64,000 nucleotides of DNA. It comes from Nemopilema nomurai. Taxonomy: Eukaryota; Cnidaria; Scyphozoa; Rhizostomeae; Rhizostomatidae. Location of the stretch: positions 1,969,560 through 2,033,559 of the forward strand of contig ML133389.1 of assembly GCA_003864495.1 (NCBI GenBank). Direction: 5' to 3'. The position numbers were made by a program, and so were the translations under genes. Under the pieces are notes generated by a model. That model ran no database searches. It was not told where the DNA came from and saw only the letters and a program-made list of their open reading frames with translations. Of this stretch, positions 41,901-52,100 are shown one piece after another. The first letter of the stretch is position 1; each line of letters starts with the position of its first letter.

Positions 41901-44603
41901 ATTGATGTTTGTGTGAAATGATAGAAGATTTCTTTGCATATTTGCTTTCTAGTGGTAGCATGGAGCCCGCATTTACAAGAGGTGATCTCCTTTTTCTTGC
42001 TAATGATGTTCAAGAGCCCATAAGAGCTGGAGAGATTGTAGTTTTCAAGATAGAAGGAAGAGAGATCCCTATTGTTCATAGGGTAATCAAAGTTCATGAA
42101 AAGTGAGTTTTGCCAAATTTAAACTGTATATGTGTTATCTGTTTTGCAAATGTTTAGCTATTGTTAAACAGGTCTTCAGGTGGGGAATATAATATGTTTT
42201 AAAGTTCATTAAATTCAAGTTGACTCTTCCTACCAGTTTATGCTTTATTTAAGGGTTTATTTTTTTATACATAAAGAGCATAATACCAATAACATGAAAG
42301 TCTTTAGCTATGAAAGTCTTGCTAAACTAACAGCATTCGCTTGCAGTTCTATTAAGTTAAATTTCTGCATAAGAATTAATTGACTTTGCAAATAAGGCTA
42401 AGCAGTAGAGGCCCAAGCATCTTTTTAAATTCTTATTTTCCTTATTCATGCGGACTGTTTTGTATGGAGCTTTTTTACTCTCTAACAACAACAACAGTCT
42501 CAATTTAGTTACAGTTTTGTGACAGCAATTTTGTGACGACATACAGTGACAACAATTTTCGTATAATTGGGTTAAAAGAGTTCATCTTTTCCCTTGGGCT
42601 TTTCTAAAGTGAGGTGTTAAGTAACGCCAAACTAACAGAATTCACTTGCAGTTCTATTAAGTTAAATTTCTGCATAAGAATTAATTTACTTAATTTACTT
42701 ATTTTCCTTATTCATGTGGACTGTTTTGTATGGAGATTTTTTATTCTCTAACAACAACAGTCTCAAAATCCAGTAACAGTTTTGTGTACACTAAGTTTAG
42801 CATGAATTTTGCATTTCCACAAATTTTGTTTGGTAAAAATGCATTTTCTGATCTGATTCTGGCCATGGAAAAAGAGCCACCTAACATATTAGCAAATGAT
42901 GCATTCTCATTTCAGGGCAATGCAGTATCTTCAAAGTTTTCTTGCCTTTGATCAAGCCATTCTTTGTTTTTGATTCCCGTCTTTGCTAATGTTCCAGTTT
43001 TCTGCCAACAGTTTTTCTGCTCTCTATCTCATAATCTCAACCAAGCTGTAAGCTTTGCCTACACCAACTACCTGCATGTTTTGAACTCTTCCTCATTATC
43101 CTCAAATCTCTCGATGCCTTAAACCTCCTGAGAAACTCAGATCTCTAGATCTGTCACAATGTCACAATTACAGTTACTATATTATGTCTTACAGGGCATC
43201 TGGAGAGGTCAAATTTCTCACCAAAGGGGACAACAACAATGTAGATGACAGAGGGCTTTATGCACCAGGACAGTTTTGGCTTCAAAAGAAAGATGTTATT
43301 GGACGAGCCAAAGGGTATGTTTTCATAGAAACTACAGCCTGGTCCTACATTCTGCTCCTGACCTATGTTTCTTGCCTAGTCTGTCTTTTTAGAGATTATG
43401 TAGAGTGATGCAAACAATTTTTTTGATGAATCCATATCCCCCACTTTGGGCTGTTTCCCCTCCCCATAATTCCCCGATGTTCCCTTACTGCTTATTGTTA
43501 GAGGGTATTTTTGCAAACACTGCTATTTTAAGCATGTTAAATTATATAAATGCTTTTAGCTTTTTTTCGTTAAGTCATGATTATTATGATTATACCTATC
43601 AAATCAATATGACGTCACTGACTCGCAGGACAATGTAATCAGCCTTTTTTATTTTCAGTCCAAAGTTTGCATTGAATCCATTACACGATCACTTCTATTA
43701 TTTACACAGATATCTTCCCTATATTGGAATTGTAACCATTCTGATGAACGACTACCCCAAGATAAAGGTTGGTTAATTTTCACGCTTCATAATATGTGTA
43801 GTGTAGGAGTGCCAGATGCTTTTTTGTCATAAACTGGAAGCTTATTTGTGGTTCATTTTTTTAATTAAAAGTCATGCTAGAAAGTGGTGGGGGTCTGTTC
43901 CAAGTTCTTTTCAATTCCCCTGTCTCTCTTTCTTAGTTACCTAACATTTTAAAGCAAACATATTCTCAATTTTGCAGAACAATAATTATTCTATCTACCC
44001 CACCCTTGCCCCTCTCTTTTCTTTTGCCCCCAGCCTTCCTTTTAATAGTTACCCCACATTCTCAAGTGAATGTTTTCTCCTTGCAGTACATCATCCTAGC
44101 AACCCAATAATTATTCTATCTACCCCTCTCTTTTCTTTTGCCCCCACCTTTCCTTTTTATAGTTACCCCACATTATCAAGAGAATGTTTTTTCCTTGCAG
44201 TACATCATCATAGCAACCCAATAATTATTCTATCTACCCCTCTCTTTTCTTTTGTCCCCACACTTCCTTTTTATAGTTACCCCACATTCTCAAGTGAATG
44301 TTTTCTACTTGCAGTACATCATCCTAGCAACCCAATAATTATTCTATCTACCCCTCTCTTTTATTTTGCCCCCACTTCCTTTTATAGTTACCCCACATTC
44401 TCAAGTGAATGTTTTCTACTTGCAGTACATCATCCTAGCAACCCAATAATTATTCTATCTACCCCACCCTTGCCCCTCTCTTTTATTTTGCCCCAAGCGC
44501 CTTCCTTTTAATAGTTACCCCACATTCTCAAGTGAATGTTTTTTCCTTGCAGTACGTCATCTTAGCTGCATTGGCATTCTTTGTCTTGATTCACCGCGAA
44601 TAG
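38921..44603 (+). CDS. SEC11: SEC11, signal peptidase catalytic subunit, 6 exons, complete
   Basis: Endoplasmic-reticulum membrane serine protease that removes signal peptides from secreted and membrane proteins as part of the signal peptidase complex. Exons 38921-38989, 39573-39682, 41953-42102, 43195-43314, 43710-43767, 44553-44603 (TAG); phases agree, giving 185 residues (human SEC11A 179). It starts MSSSGLFDI and has the family [10 protein letters not shown], then an N-terminal membrane helix (about 28-46), SGSMEPAF with nucleophile S62, PIVHRV with H102, and [10 protein letters not shown] with D128, which together give the Ser-His-Asp set of the eukaryotic enzyme. The C-terminus [16 protein letters not shown] is hydrophobic. 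The intron before the last exon is a tandem array that repeats the acceptor and start of this exon four times, so alternative C-termini are possible. Confidence 0.97.
39944..39966. repeat. (TC)n microsatellite
   Basis: About 11 TC dinucleotides in SEC11 intron 2. Confidence 0.9.
40565..41098. mobile_element. About 534-bp G-rich MITE in SEC11 intron 2
   Basis: Left end CTCTTATGTGCTTAATTGTA plus a G-run is mirrored at the right end (41071-41098: ccctcccctacaattaagca then cacaagag). TA flanks both sides. The interior is a series of diverged blocks with ataaaatgaggggg / aaatgggagggtca. No transposase. Confidence 0.75.
41178..41518. repeat. Inverted repeat, arms about 40 bp
   Basis: Plus strand 41178-41222 has ctgatctcaataaaagactg then gatcgagcttct. 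The complement of 41470-41518 has ctgatctctttgaaagactg then gattgagcttct. The arms are separated by about 250 bp of unremarkable sequence. It may be the ends of an unrecognised non-autonomous element in SEC11 intron 2. Confidence 0.5.
41519..41645 (-). mobile_element. tRNA-like SINE head
   Basis: The minus strand shows an A-box-like tagccaggcagttaagg and a B-box-like agttcaatcctgg about 40 nt later, in a tRNA-like context. The body is unclear and may end at the inverted repeat at 41518. It is antisense to SEC11. Confidence 0.45.
42325..42795. repeat. Direct duplication of about 200 bp, spacing about 300 bp
   Basis: Copies at about 42325-42530 and 42622-42795 in SEC11 intron 3 share aaactaacag, cttgcagttctattaag, ttaaatttctgcataagaat, ttattttccttattcatg and ggactgttttgtatggag. 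Both include a cttgcag acceptor-like word. Confidence 0.85.
43975..44552. repeat. 111-127-bp array of duplicated terminal-exon acceptors in SEC11 intron 5
   Basis: Each unit has gttaccccacattctcaag, tgaatgttttctccttgcag, then tacatcatcctagcaaccc and aataattattctatctaccc. The real terminal exon (44553) follows the same ...ttgcag/tacgtcatctta. Acceptor copies end at 44086, 44200, 44314 and 44425, and a partial one at about 43978. In SEC11 phase each copy encodes YIILATQ (YIIIATQ in the second) followed by TAA. The 179-codon plus frame through the array is not a gene. Confidence 0.95.
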
Positions 44604-45275
44604 ATGATCAACCCGAAAGCATGAAGCCAATCTGTAAACAGACGATGCTGATATTTCCTGTAATCGTAGTTCTTCAACTAGAAATATACTATTTGAAGTT
44701 TATTGTCGTTCTCTCCAACAAAATGAAACTTAGCCGTACTTTCTATAATTATCTCACTGCTTCCTTTCATCTCACTCTAAGAATGAGAATAGTTGTTATG
44801 CAATTTTGTGTTCTTTTCAGTTTTTTTTATTAATTACTTCTCCACCCCTAATTTGGAAAGCATGAACAGGCTAGATGAGTAAGTTGCTCAGAGTCCTGGG
44901 TCCGAGTTGAGTACTTGCAAGTCACCAAAGGTTATCAAGGTCAAAACATTCAAAGCTAAGTTCAAATAAGATAACAGCTAAGTTGAAAATGATATCTTAT
45001 TTTGCCGCCAAGTGCAAACCGGAACTTTAGTTACCAACACAGACTTCCGAATGGAGACAAGGAGTTATTTTCTGGCATCCTATGTATCTCTCATTTTCGT
45101 GCCTAACCTTTGCTTTGGCATCCAAAGTATATCAGACCTTAAGACGATTTTGTGAAATTTTGGTACAAACCAGGTAGCTATTATTGGAAAGCTCTGGTAG
45201 AACAATTAGTCCCCTGATAGGAGCTATCGTTTCAATTGGTCAATTGGAGATATTAGAGAAATATATATCCCCTAG
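44604..45275. other. SEC11 3' flank, no gene recognised
   Basis: Presumed 3' UTR followed by unique sequence. I could not pick a convincing polyadenylation signal. Confidence 0.4.
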
Positions 45276-45411
45276 CGGTAGCTTGAAGCTTGCGTGCATA
45301 GGAAGTGATCTCCTTTCTCTTCTCAACGATTTCCAAGAAGCAAAATTATAGCTTCCAACATAGAAAACAGAGCAATTCCTATCATTTACATGGTAATCAA
45401 AGTCCATTCAA
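45276..45411 (+). pseudogene. Degenerate copy of SEC11 exon 3
   Basis: After a preserved acceptor (cccctag) the sequence follows SEC11 exon 3 in order: cggtagc..., gaagtgatctcctttctctt, aacgatttccaagaa, agcaattcctatcattt, and catggtaatcaaagtcc. The key SGSMEP segment is altered and several in-frame stops occur, so it is dead. Retention of intron sequence before the exon means a DNA-level duplication rather than a processed copy. I found no convincing copy of exon 2 or 4 nearby. Confidence 0.75.
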
Positions 45412-45766
45412 ATTGAATAATTTTATGACAACTAAGATTGTGTGTCATGGGTCTGGAGAAGCTAACCTTGTTGGGGCGGATCTTAGTATTACCACTCAGT
45501 GAATCCCTAGGGCTGTAGGAACATCAATCTGCAAAGTCCCTAAAGTCACCATCAAACAAGAACTAGGCCTCTTGGGATCCAAGTTTCTATTAAGTAAGCC
45601 CGTGTGTAAAAAAGCGATAAACAGTGAAGTGTGAGGAAAAGGTATAAAAAATCTCCGCTGTATTGTCAATGTCAGCCATGATTATGCGCAGTTCTGTGTT
45701 CAACACAATACTAACGCAATAGTTCTTAAATAGTTTTCCCGTAAACACCGAAGTAAAATACCAGTA

Positions 45767-46081
45767 CAGTCAATTCTCGCGTTACGGACACCCTGATATG
45801 ACGGACACCCCTCTGCTACGGACACCCTTCTATTACGGACACCCTTCTATTACGGACACCAATTAGTTTGAAAATACAAGGAGCATGGGCTCCGACGCAG
45901 GTTTAAAAGTGGAAGGACCAAGAGAGATTTTAACAATCATAGCAAAAGATGTTTGAAAAAGCTCTATTGTTTTACAAAAATGAGGGACCATGGCTACCCC
46001 CAGCCCCCCTACCTTCGTCGGAGGCCCTGGAGAAGTGACCAAAATTAGCTCCCGTTATAAGGACGCTACGAGGTTCTACTT
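45767..46081. mobile_element. pogo/Tigger-like MITE remnant
   Basis: The left end CAGTCAATTCTCGCGTTACGG is preceded by TA. The right end is ggacgctacgaggttctact, whose complement begins agtagaacctcg, the usual look of pogo-family ends. Near the left end acggacacccttctatt is tandemly repeated four to five times. No transposase. Confidence 0.5.
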
Positions 46082-46557
46082 GAGCGTTCTAATGGTTCAG
46101 AGGGGAAAATCACTCCCAAAAATATCGTACACCTTTTGTAAAAGTCCTATTTTTTTATAAAAAAGCCCTGGAAATCCTATTGTTTTCGTGGAAATCTCGT
46201 ACGCTGTCTGCAAAAGTGAATTACCCATCAATACAACGATTCTTTCTAGGAAAACTTCCTCAATTGGAAATCAGGCATTTCAGGAATCCCGAGGCCCAAT
46301 TCAGCACCTCTCTTAACTCGCTTGCCACAAAAACTGCAGCCCCACTGGTGTCTTCTTGCTTACAAAATAAAAATAAAAAGAATCTTAGGTAGCCCAGAGG
46401 GGATGCGTCCAACTATTCGTCCATTTGCTCCAATATTTGCCAAGGCACAGCGTTTTCTCGTTGAAGACTCAAAACTTAACCAACCTCTGGGTTAAACAGA
46501 TTTTGTAAGCATGGTTTCCTTCCAACCTTGTGAGACAGGGCCCGCGCCACCGGATGA

Positions 46558-46559
46558 GA

Positions 46560-46592
<33 letters not shown>

Positions 46593-46650
46593 ATGATGAT
46601 GATGATGATGATGATGCTGATGATGATGATGATGATGATGCTGATGATAA
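46558..46650. repeat. (GAT)n microsatellite
   Basis: Near-perfect gat trinucleotide run with a few gct/tat interruptions. Confidence 0.95.
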
Positions 46651-48690
46651 TGGTAAAGACCTCAACTCATTTTATTAAAATGGTGTGATTGCAAACTTTG
46701 TGATTCTATTCGCATCTCACTGTTATAGTCCCTCATTATTGTGGACGAAATATTTTGGTCTCCAATGGTGTTCGTTAAAGCGTGATTTAACTCTGGGTTG
46801 TGCTATTCAAAAAAGCATTTCAAACATTGTTTTTTCAATGATGTCCTGGAAAGCAATAGGGCATTCAATAGACAAAGCCCCCCGTATCTAAAGAAACACG
46901 AACCATTATCGACCCATAATTAACTGTTGGAGCCCATTGTCATAGCATAGCATTGACATGTTCCCCCTGATCTGTGATACGATACAGCGCCGTCACCAGA
47001 AGAAACCTTTGTGGAGTTGGAACACGAACTGTGCAAAGGCTTCATTCCACTCAGCTGAGATTTGCAGTCGTGCATAGAAAGGCAGTTAGATTTGAAGGGT
47101 ATCTCAAGGCCAATACTGTACTGGTAATTTGTTCAAATATCTCATTATGGAAAAGGGTAAGTTTTAAAACGTTGACAGAGGTTTGATGCACCCTTCTCGT
47201 CGAGAATCACGCGGATTTAAAGCGAAATATAATAGGATTTAGGCTTCAGCCTAGAGACCGGAATTCAAACTATATCTTCAATGACATTGCTATTTATTTA
47301 CGCGACAAAACGTATGTGAGCTTTGCAAACTATCCTTGCAAACAAAAACTACTAGCGATTGGAACAGAATCGGTGAAGCTATAGATTCTACAAAATTTCT
47401 GAAAGTTTGCCTTTGAAAGTTATGTAAACCTGCCATTACCAATAAAGCATGGGTTTCTTCCAATATTAGGACAGTTGGGAGGGTGTGGAGTTCTTTTAAT
47501 ACTCTTGCACCGTACCATCAAGCTTCAAATATCGGACCCAATAGTTTATTTACGCAAAGGACATTCCTCGGTTGAATGCCCAGAATAACTGGAATCATGC
47601 TGGGAATACAATAGCACCTCCTGAAGAGCTATGACAAAAATCTAAAAGTCATTGCCATCGTAAATTCCGTATCTATGGTAGGATCCCATCAACGTTTGCG
47701 GGCTTTCCCCTGCATGTCATGTCGATGTTGTGGTCATCCTTTAGTCAATCTCATTTGTTTGTACATAGAGTCACCAAAGACTGTTTTGGAGGTCTATCAC
47801 CCCCGTCACTCTTGTCTTTCATTCTGCATCCTATTTTGCACCGAGCATACCGATCAGGGGGGACGCGTAAATGATCCCTTAAGTTAATTTCCTCGTTACA
47901 TAACCCATGTTTTCAGACTTTGGCTTGTTGAAGTAGTCCGTGAAGTAGACATTATGTCGTGCATTTCCCACATAAGACAAGTCAGGTCAATACTGTCTGG
48001 AAGTACCCATACACTCAATTAAGGGACCTATAAAGCATGTCTCAAATTCAAAATACGGTCCAATGCACATTCTAATTGTTTTGGAAGTCTCCTAGTCTGG
48101 AAATTACTTTATGTGGCCAACGTGTTTTCATAATAGACAGCTTTGAGAGATCGCCTGGATCAAACACATTTGAGAATAAAAAGGTTTAGGCCAGTCTACA
48201 ACACAATGTCATGCTCTGACGTTTTTTAACGAGGGCAATCTATTTCGCTACAGAACCGGGGGCACACTAGCCTTTTTTGACGCTGAAGCTTGAGCAACTT
48301 GGTAAAATTGCCCTTCAAAACATTTTAGCGATTATTAGCGTTGGATGAATTGGAGTGATCGCATGAGTTTCCTTCTGTGATTTAAAGTTACCTCAAACAC
48401 ATTAAAACCCACAAAAATGTTGATCCAAGGCAGTGATGCGCCTAGATAAGTTCAGAAACATTAGAGGGGCGTTCAGAAACTTTCTCCATAGAAAATTTGT
48501 CCAGGGATATCAAATTTGCTCAATATTCCCAATAAACATTAAGTTCCCAAATGCATGATCAACTTTTTGGCTATTTTACAGGCGCCCCCACGCCCCCACC
48601 CACCATCAGCACACCCCTGACCTAAGGCTCAAATTCTTAATTGTCACCCAATCCTCGTAGTTCGTCACAATGAATTTTTGAGCCATGAGT
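46651..48690. other. Intergenic between SEC11 and SELENBP1, no gene recognised
   Basis: No exon with family similarity. Open frames at 46685, 46974 and 47675 (68-70 codons) match nothing I know. The missing first SELENBP1 exon may be in the right part. Confidence 0.4.
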
Positions 48691-49015
48691 CGAATGGAAG
48701 GGGAATTGCTAACAAGGAGATTGTTACTTCAAAGGAGTAAAGAAAAAAGAAAAATCAGAAAAGATAGGGCAACTATCGAGAAAAGGATGCCGGTGTAGAA
48801 GGGGCGAAGTGAGGGATCTGGAAGGGGTAGCAATTGTCAAGGGAAGTGACGACAAAGTTGGAGATGGAGGGGTAAAAATAGAAGGAAGATGGGGAAAGAA
48901 TAGGTAGAAGAGGTGGATGGAGAAGATGTATAAAAAAGATGGAACAGTTTGTGTAGTTAAGAAGAAAATGGGGGTATGAACACGAAGAAGAGAAAGGGGA
49001 AAAATAAGTTTCAGT
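48690..49015. repeat. Long purine-rich tract on plus strand
   Basis: About 320 nt strongly biased to A and G (for example aaagaaaaaagaaaaatcag, gaagatggggaaagaatag), about 150 bp upstream of SELENBP1 exon 2. A similar shorter tract lies at 49715-49830. The long minus-strand frame across it is a composition artefact. Confidence 0.6.
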
Positions 49016-49167
49016 AAATAATTTACAAATAGCCGTACACGTAGTCCTTCAAAAAAGCCGCTTGCATTCACGTTTTAGTTTTATTTGTACTTCGGAATCT
49101 TTTTTCAAAAAAATCAATTGTTTCTTACAAATATGGATTTGCTTTTAAAGTAAATTTTCTGTTTCAG

Positions 49168-52100
49168 GCTGTAAATGTGGACCAGGGTACGCAACCCCCC
49201 TGGAAGCGATGAAAAATGGGTCTAGGGAGAAAATAGTGTATCTCCCGTGTATCTATATCCTGACGGGGGTAGATGCAAATGACTATCTGGCTACAGTTGA
49301 TGTCGACCCGGAATCCCCCACCTATGCAAAGGTACGTTTTGTAAGGGGTTTGGTAAAGTGACGTCATAATCACATAATAGGGAAAGGCAGAGGAACACTG
49401 GGCGTTTTGTTTTTAAGAAAAGATTTCCACGCAGGCGTGGTTTCAAGGAACTTTAAAGCGAGGTTAGCCGCGTTCGTTTTTCGACACTCCTATCGTGGTC
49501 TCAGAGTGATAACGAGGTTTAGTATGTTAGATAGACAACGGGTACAAGTAACAAAACAATTTAAATGGTGCAGATACGACAGTCCCTTCAGCCTTTCCCT
49601 ATTCTGTGCCATTCGTTATGTAACTGGGAACGATTGTGAGGTTTTGATAAATCAACTTCGTGTCAAGCACTTTTGACCATCTAATAGGGGATTCCATCTT
49701 ACTGCAGTAGTGAGAGACGATGGCGGGAGCGGGCAAGTGTGTTGAAGGCGAGGATGAAAAGTTTGAGATGAAAAGATGGTGGAAGAGATTGTGAGAAGAA
49801 GTAGGGGTGGTAGTGATGAGATAAAGGAAAACCAATTTTAGACTTACCCATTTTGAAATTTAAAATCAATAGTGGTGGATAAATGTTGTTGTTTTTCTTT
49901 TTTTAAGATTAATTTGACGGCAAAGAGCTACAGCGTATATGACTATATTCCAGCAACTTCTTTGAATAATTGACCATTTTAAGAATCAATAATACCCTTG
50001 CTAATTGCATAGCCTTGATTTAAGTATTTGAAAGATCTTTATGACGTCACAAACGGTGCGTGACGTCACAAGTAGGACCTCTTTTAGCGCATAGCTCACA
50101 ATTTTTTAACCTTGATTTGCTCGAATGTCAGTTTTCGATCTTTTGCTTGAAACTTTGTCTATATGCTAGACCTGAGTTTTTTATTTCTTTCCCGGATCAT
50201 TCCCGGAAAACATAATTCGAAAGGCATCTGACGTCACAAACAACTAGATTTGCAGCTCCAAGTTTTTTCTGCCCCGCAGGTCATCCACAGAACACCCATT
50301 CCGGTGAAAGGAGCCGAGCTCCACCACAGCGGCTGGAATTCCTGTAGTAGGTATGTTGCAGAGATTTTGCTTTCATTTCGAATCAGTTTAGTTGTTTTTA
50401 GTTTTTATTTTATTTTTAAATTCCAGCTAAATATATTTCCAGGAAACATCAACTACAGAAACAACAATAATTACAACAACATTATATTTAAGATATACTT
50501 AACAGCTATACAGAAAGAGCTATACTTACTTGAAGGAAATGGGTGAATCGGAAATTTCCTTGTGTGTAGGTCTTTCAAAAGATGCCAATAACGTTGAGAT
50601 AATATGTTGTTGAAATAGACGACTAAACCAGGAAAGAGCCAAATATCTTGTTGCAAATATAGGGTTAAATCTTGGGGTTTGGAAGTAAGTACCAAGTAAG
50701 TCATCTTCGTGTCATGTACTTGGGTTCGTCTAACAAAATTGTGATATGGGGGCTCCCTCTGAAAATAGTAGAGAGGCAATTGGGTGAGAGGTAGAAGGAT
50801 GGAGAAGGGTTATGGGAAGAAGCAGGTATGGTGATGATAGTGGAAGTGAATTTGTATCTCTGATAAAATGATCGCGGGTAGCCTTAGTAAGTTGTGAAGT
50901 GTGAGATAGAGCGAAACGTGATATTAAAGATGGACTGATTATTAATTATATCACATTAGACAGTTATCATAGGTAAATGTTATGTCGGTGTATGCTGTAG
51001 TTCAATACCAGAGAGGAAGCCGTCTCTTGGAAGCCTGAAAAGTAGAACGAATAAACATGGAATTTCTATGAATAAAAGTGGTGTTAATCTCTAGTTGAAA
51101 GGTCTTCCAAGCGTTTAGTGGAAGAGTGTAGCAAGATGATGCAAAGTTATGTCATAAAACGTTACAAAATAGTTGCTAGATACCTCTAGCATGTCGTGAG
51201 ACTGAGCAATTATCCTATGAATTATCGAAATTGGATCAGCAATTTGTTTATTGAAGAACAAGTTTCTAAATAATTTTGTTTGTGTTCCTTACTCTTGATT
51301 GGTTGCTGTTTCACTTCCTCCCCTTTTCTATTGGTTACCTTTGGTCAGCCAAGTAGCCAATTGGCATTAAGCATTCTATGGCAAGCAAGGTTTCTGTTGT
51401 GTTTGTTTTTTGACAGTATTCACTTTTCAATAGTTTCTTAAATAGAACAACATTAAAAAGAGAGATTCGCTTTTGGTCCGTTCCCGTGTAAACGCTTTAT
51501 AGTTTAGGATCCGATCTCGTGTAAACGCTTGTGCATCGTACCCATATCATACCTAAAAGGTTCGGATCTTTTGGATCCGTTTTTTTCTTGTGTAAACAGG
51601 GCCTAAGAATTATTCTCTGCTCACAGCTGTCATGATGACCCAAGCAAGAAAAGGGATAAGCTGATTCTACCGTCAATCAACTCAACCAACATCTTCATCT
51701 TTGATACCAGTAAGACAAGAACGCCTTCTCTTCACAAGGTAGAAATTTCCACTTCTCTTCTTAACCTTATTTACAATTATGTATCACTAAAAACTCCCGA
51801 TCAGTAACTAAAACTTTTGAATACATCTCTTGTTTCCTCGAGCACCCCTTTCGAATCTACCGACTTTTAAACTCTTTGTTTTAGATTTGGATTAAGCAGG
51901 GCAAAGATGTGGATAAAAATAGGCGTCAAGATATACAATTTGTTCCTCTTTTCTCAAATGTTTTTTACATTCCAGTGTTGTAGACCTGTATCTTGGAGAT
52001 TCATCTAATTTTTATGCAAGCCAGCAATCCATTTTAACCATAGCCTGACATCTCTGATAATATATACATCTTTTCTTGACCTTTTGCGACTCTTCGTGAC

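Noticed and set aside
43972..44511. 179-codon plus-strand frame
   Set aside because: Runs through the SEC11 intron array in the wrong frame; no family similarity.
48724..49071. 115-codon minus-strand frame
   Set aside because: Low-complexity translation of the complement of a purine-rich tract.
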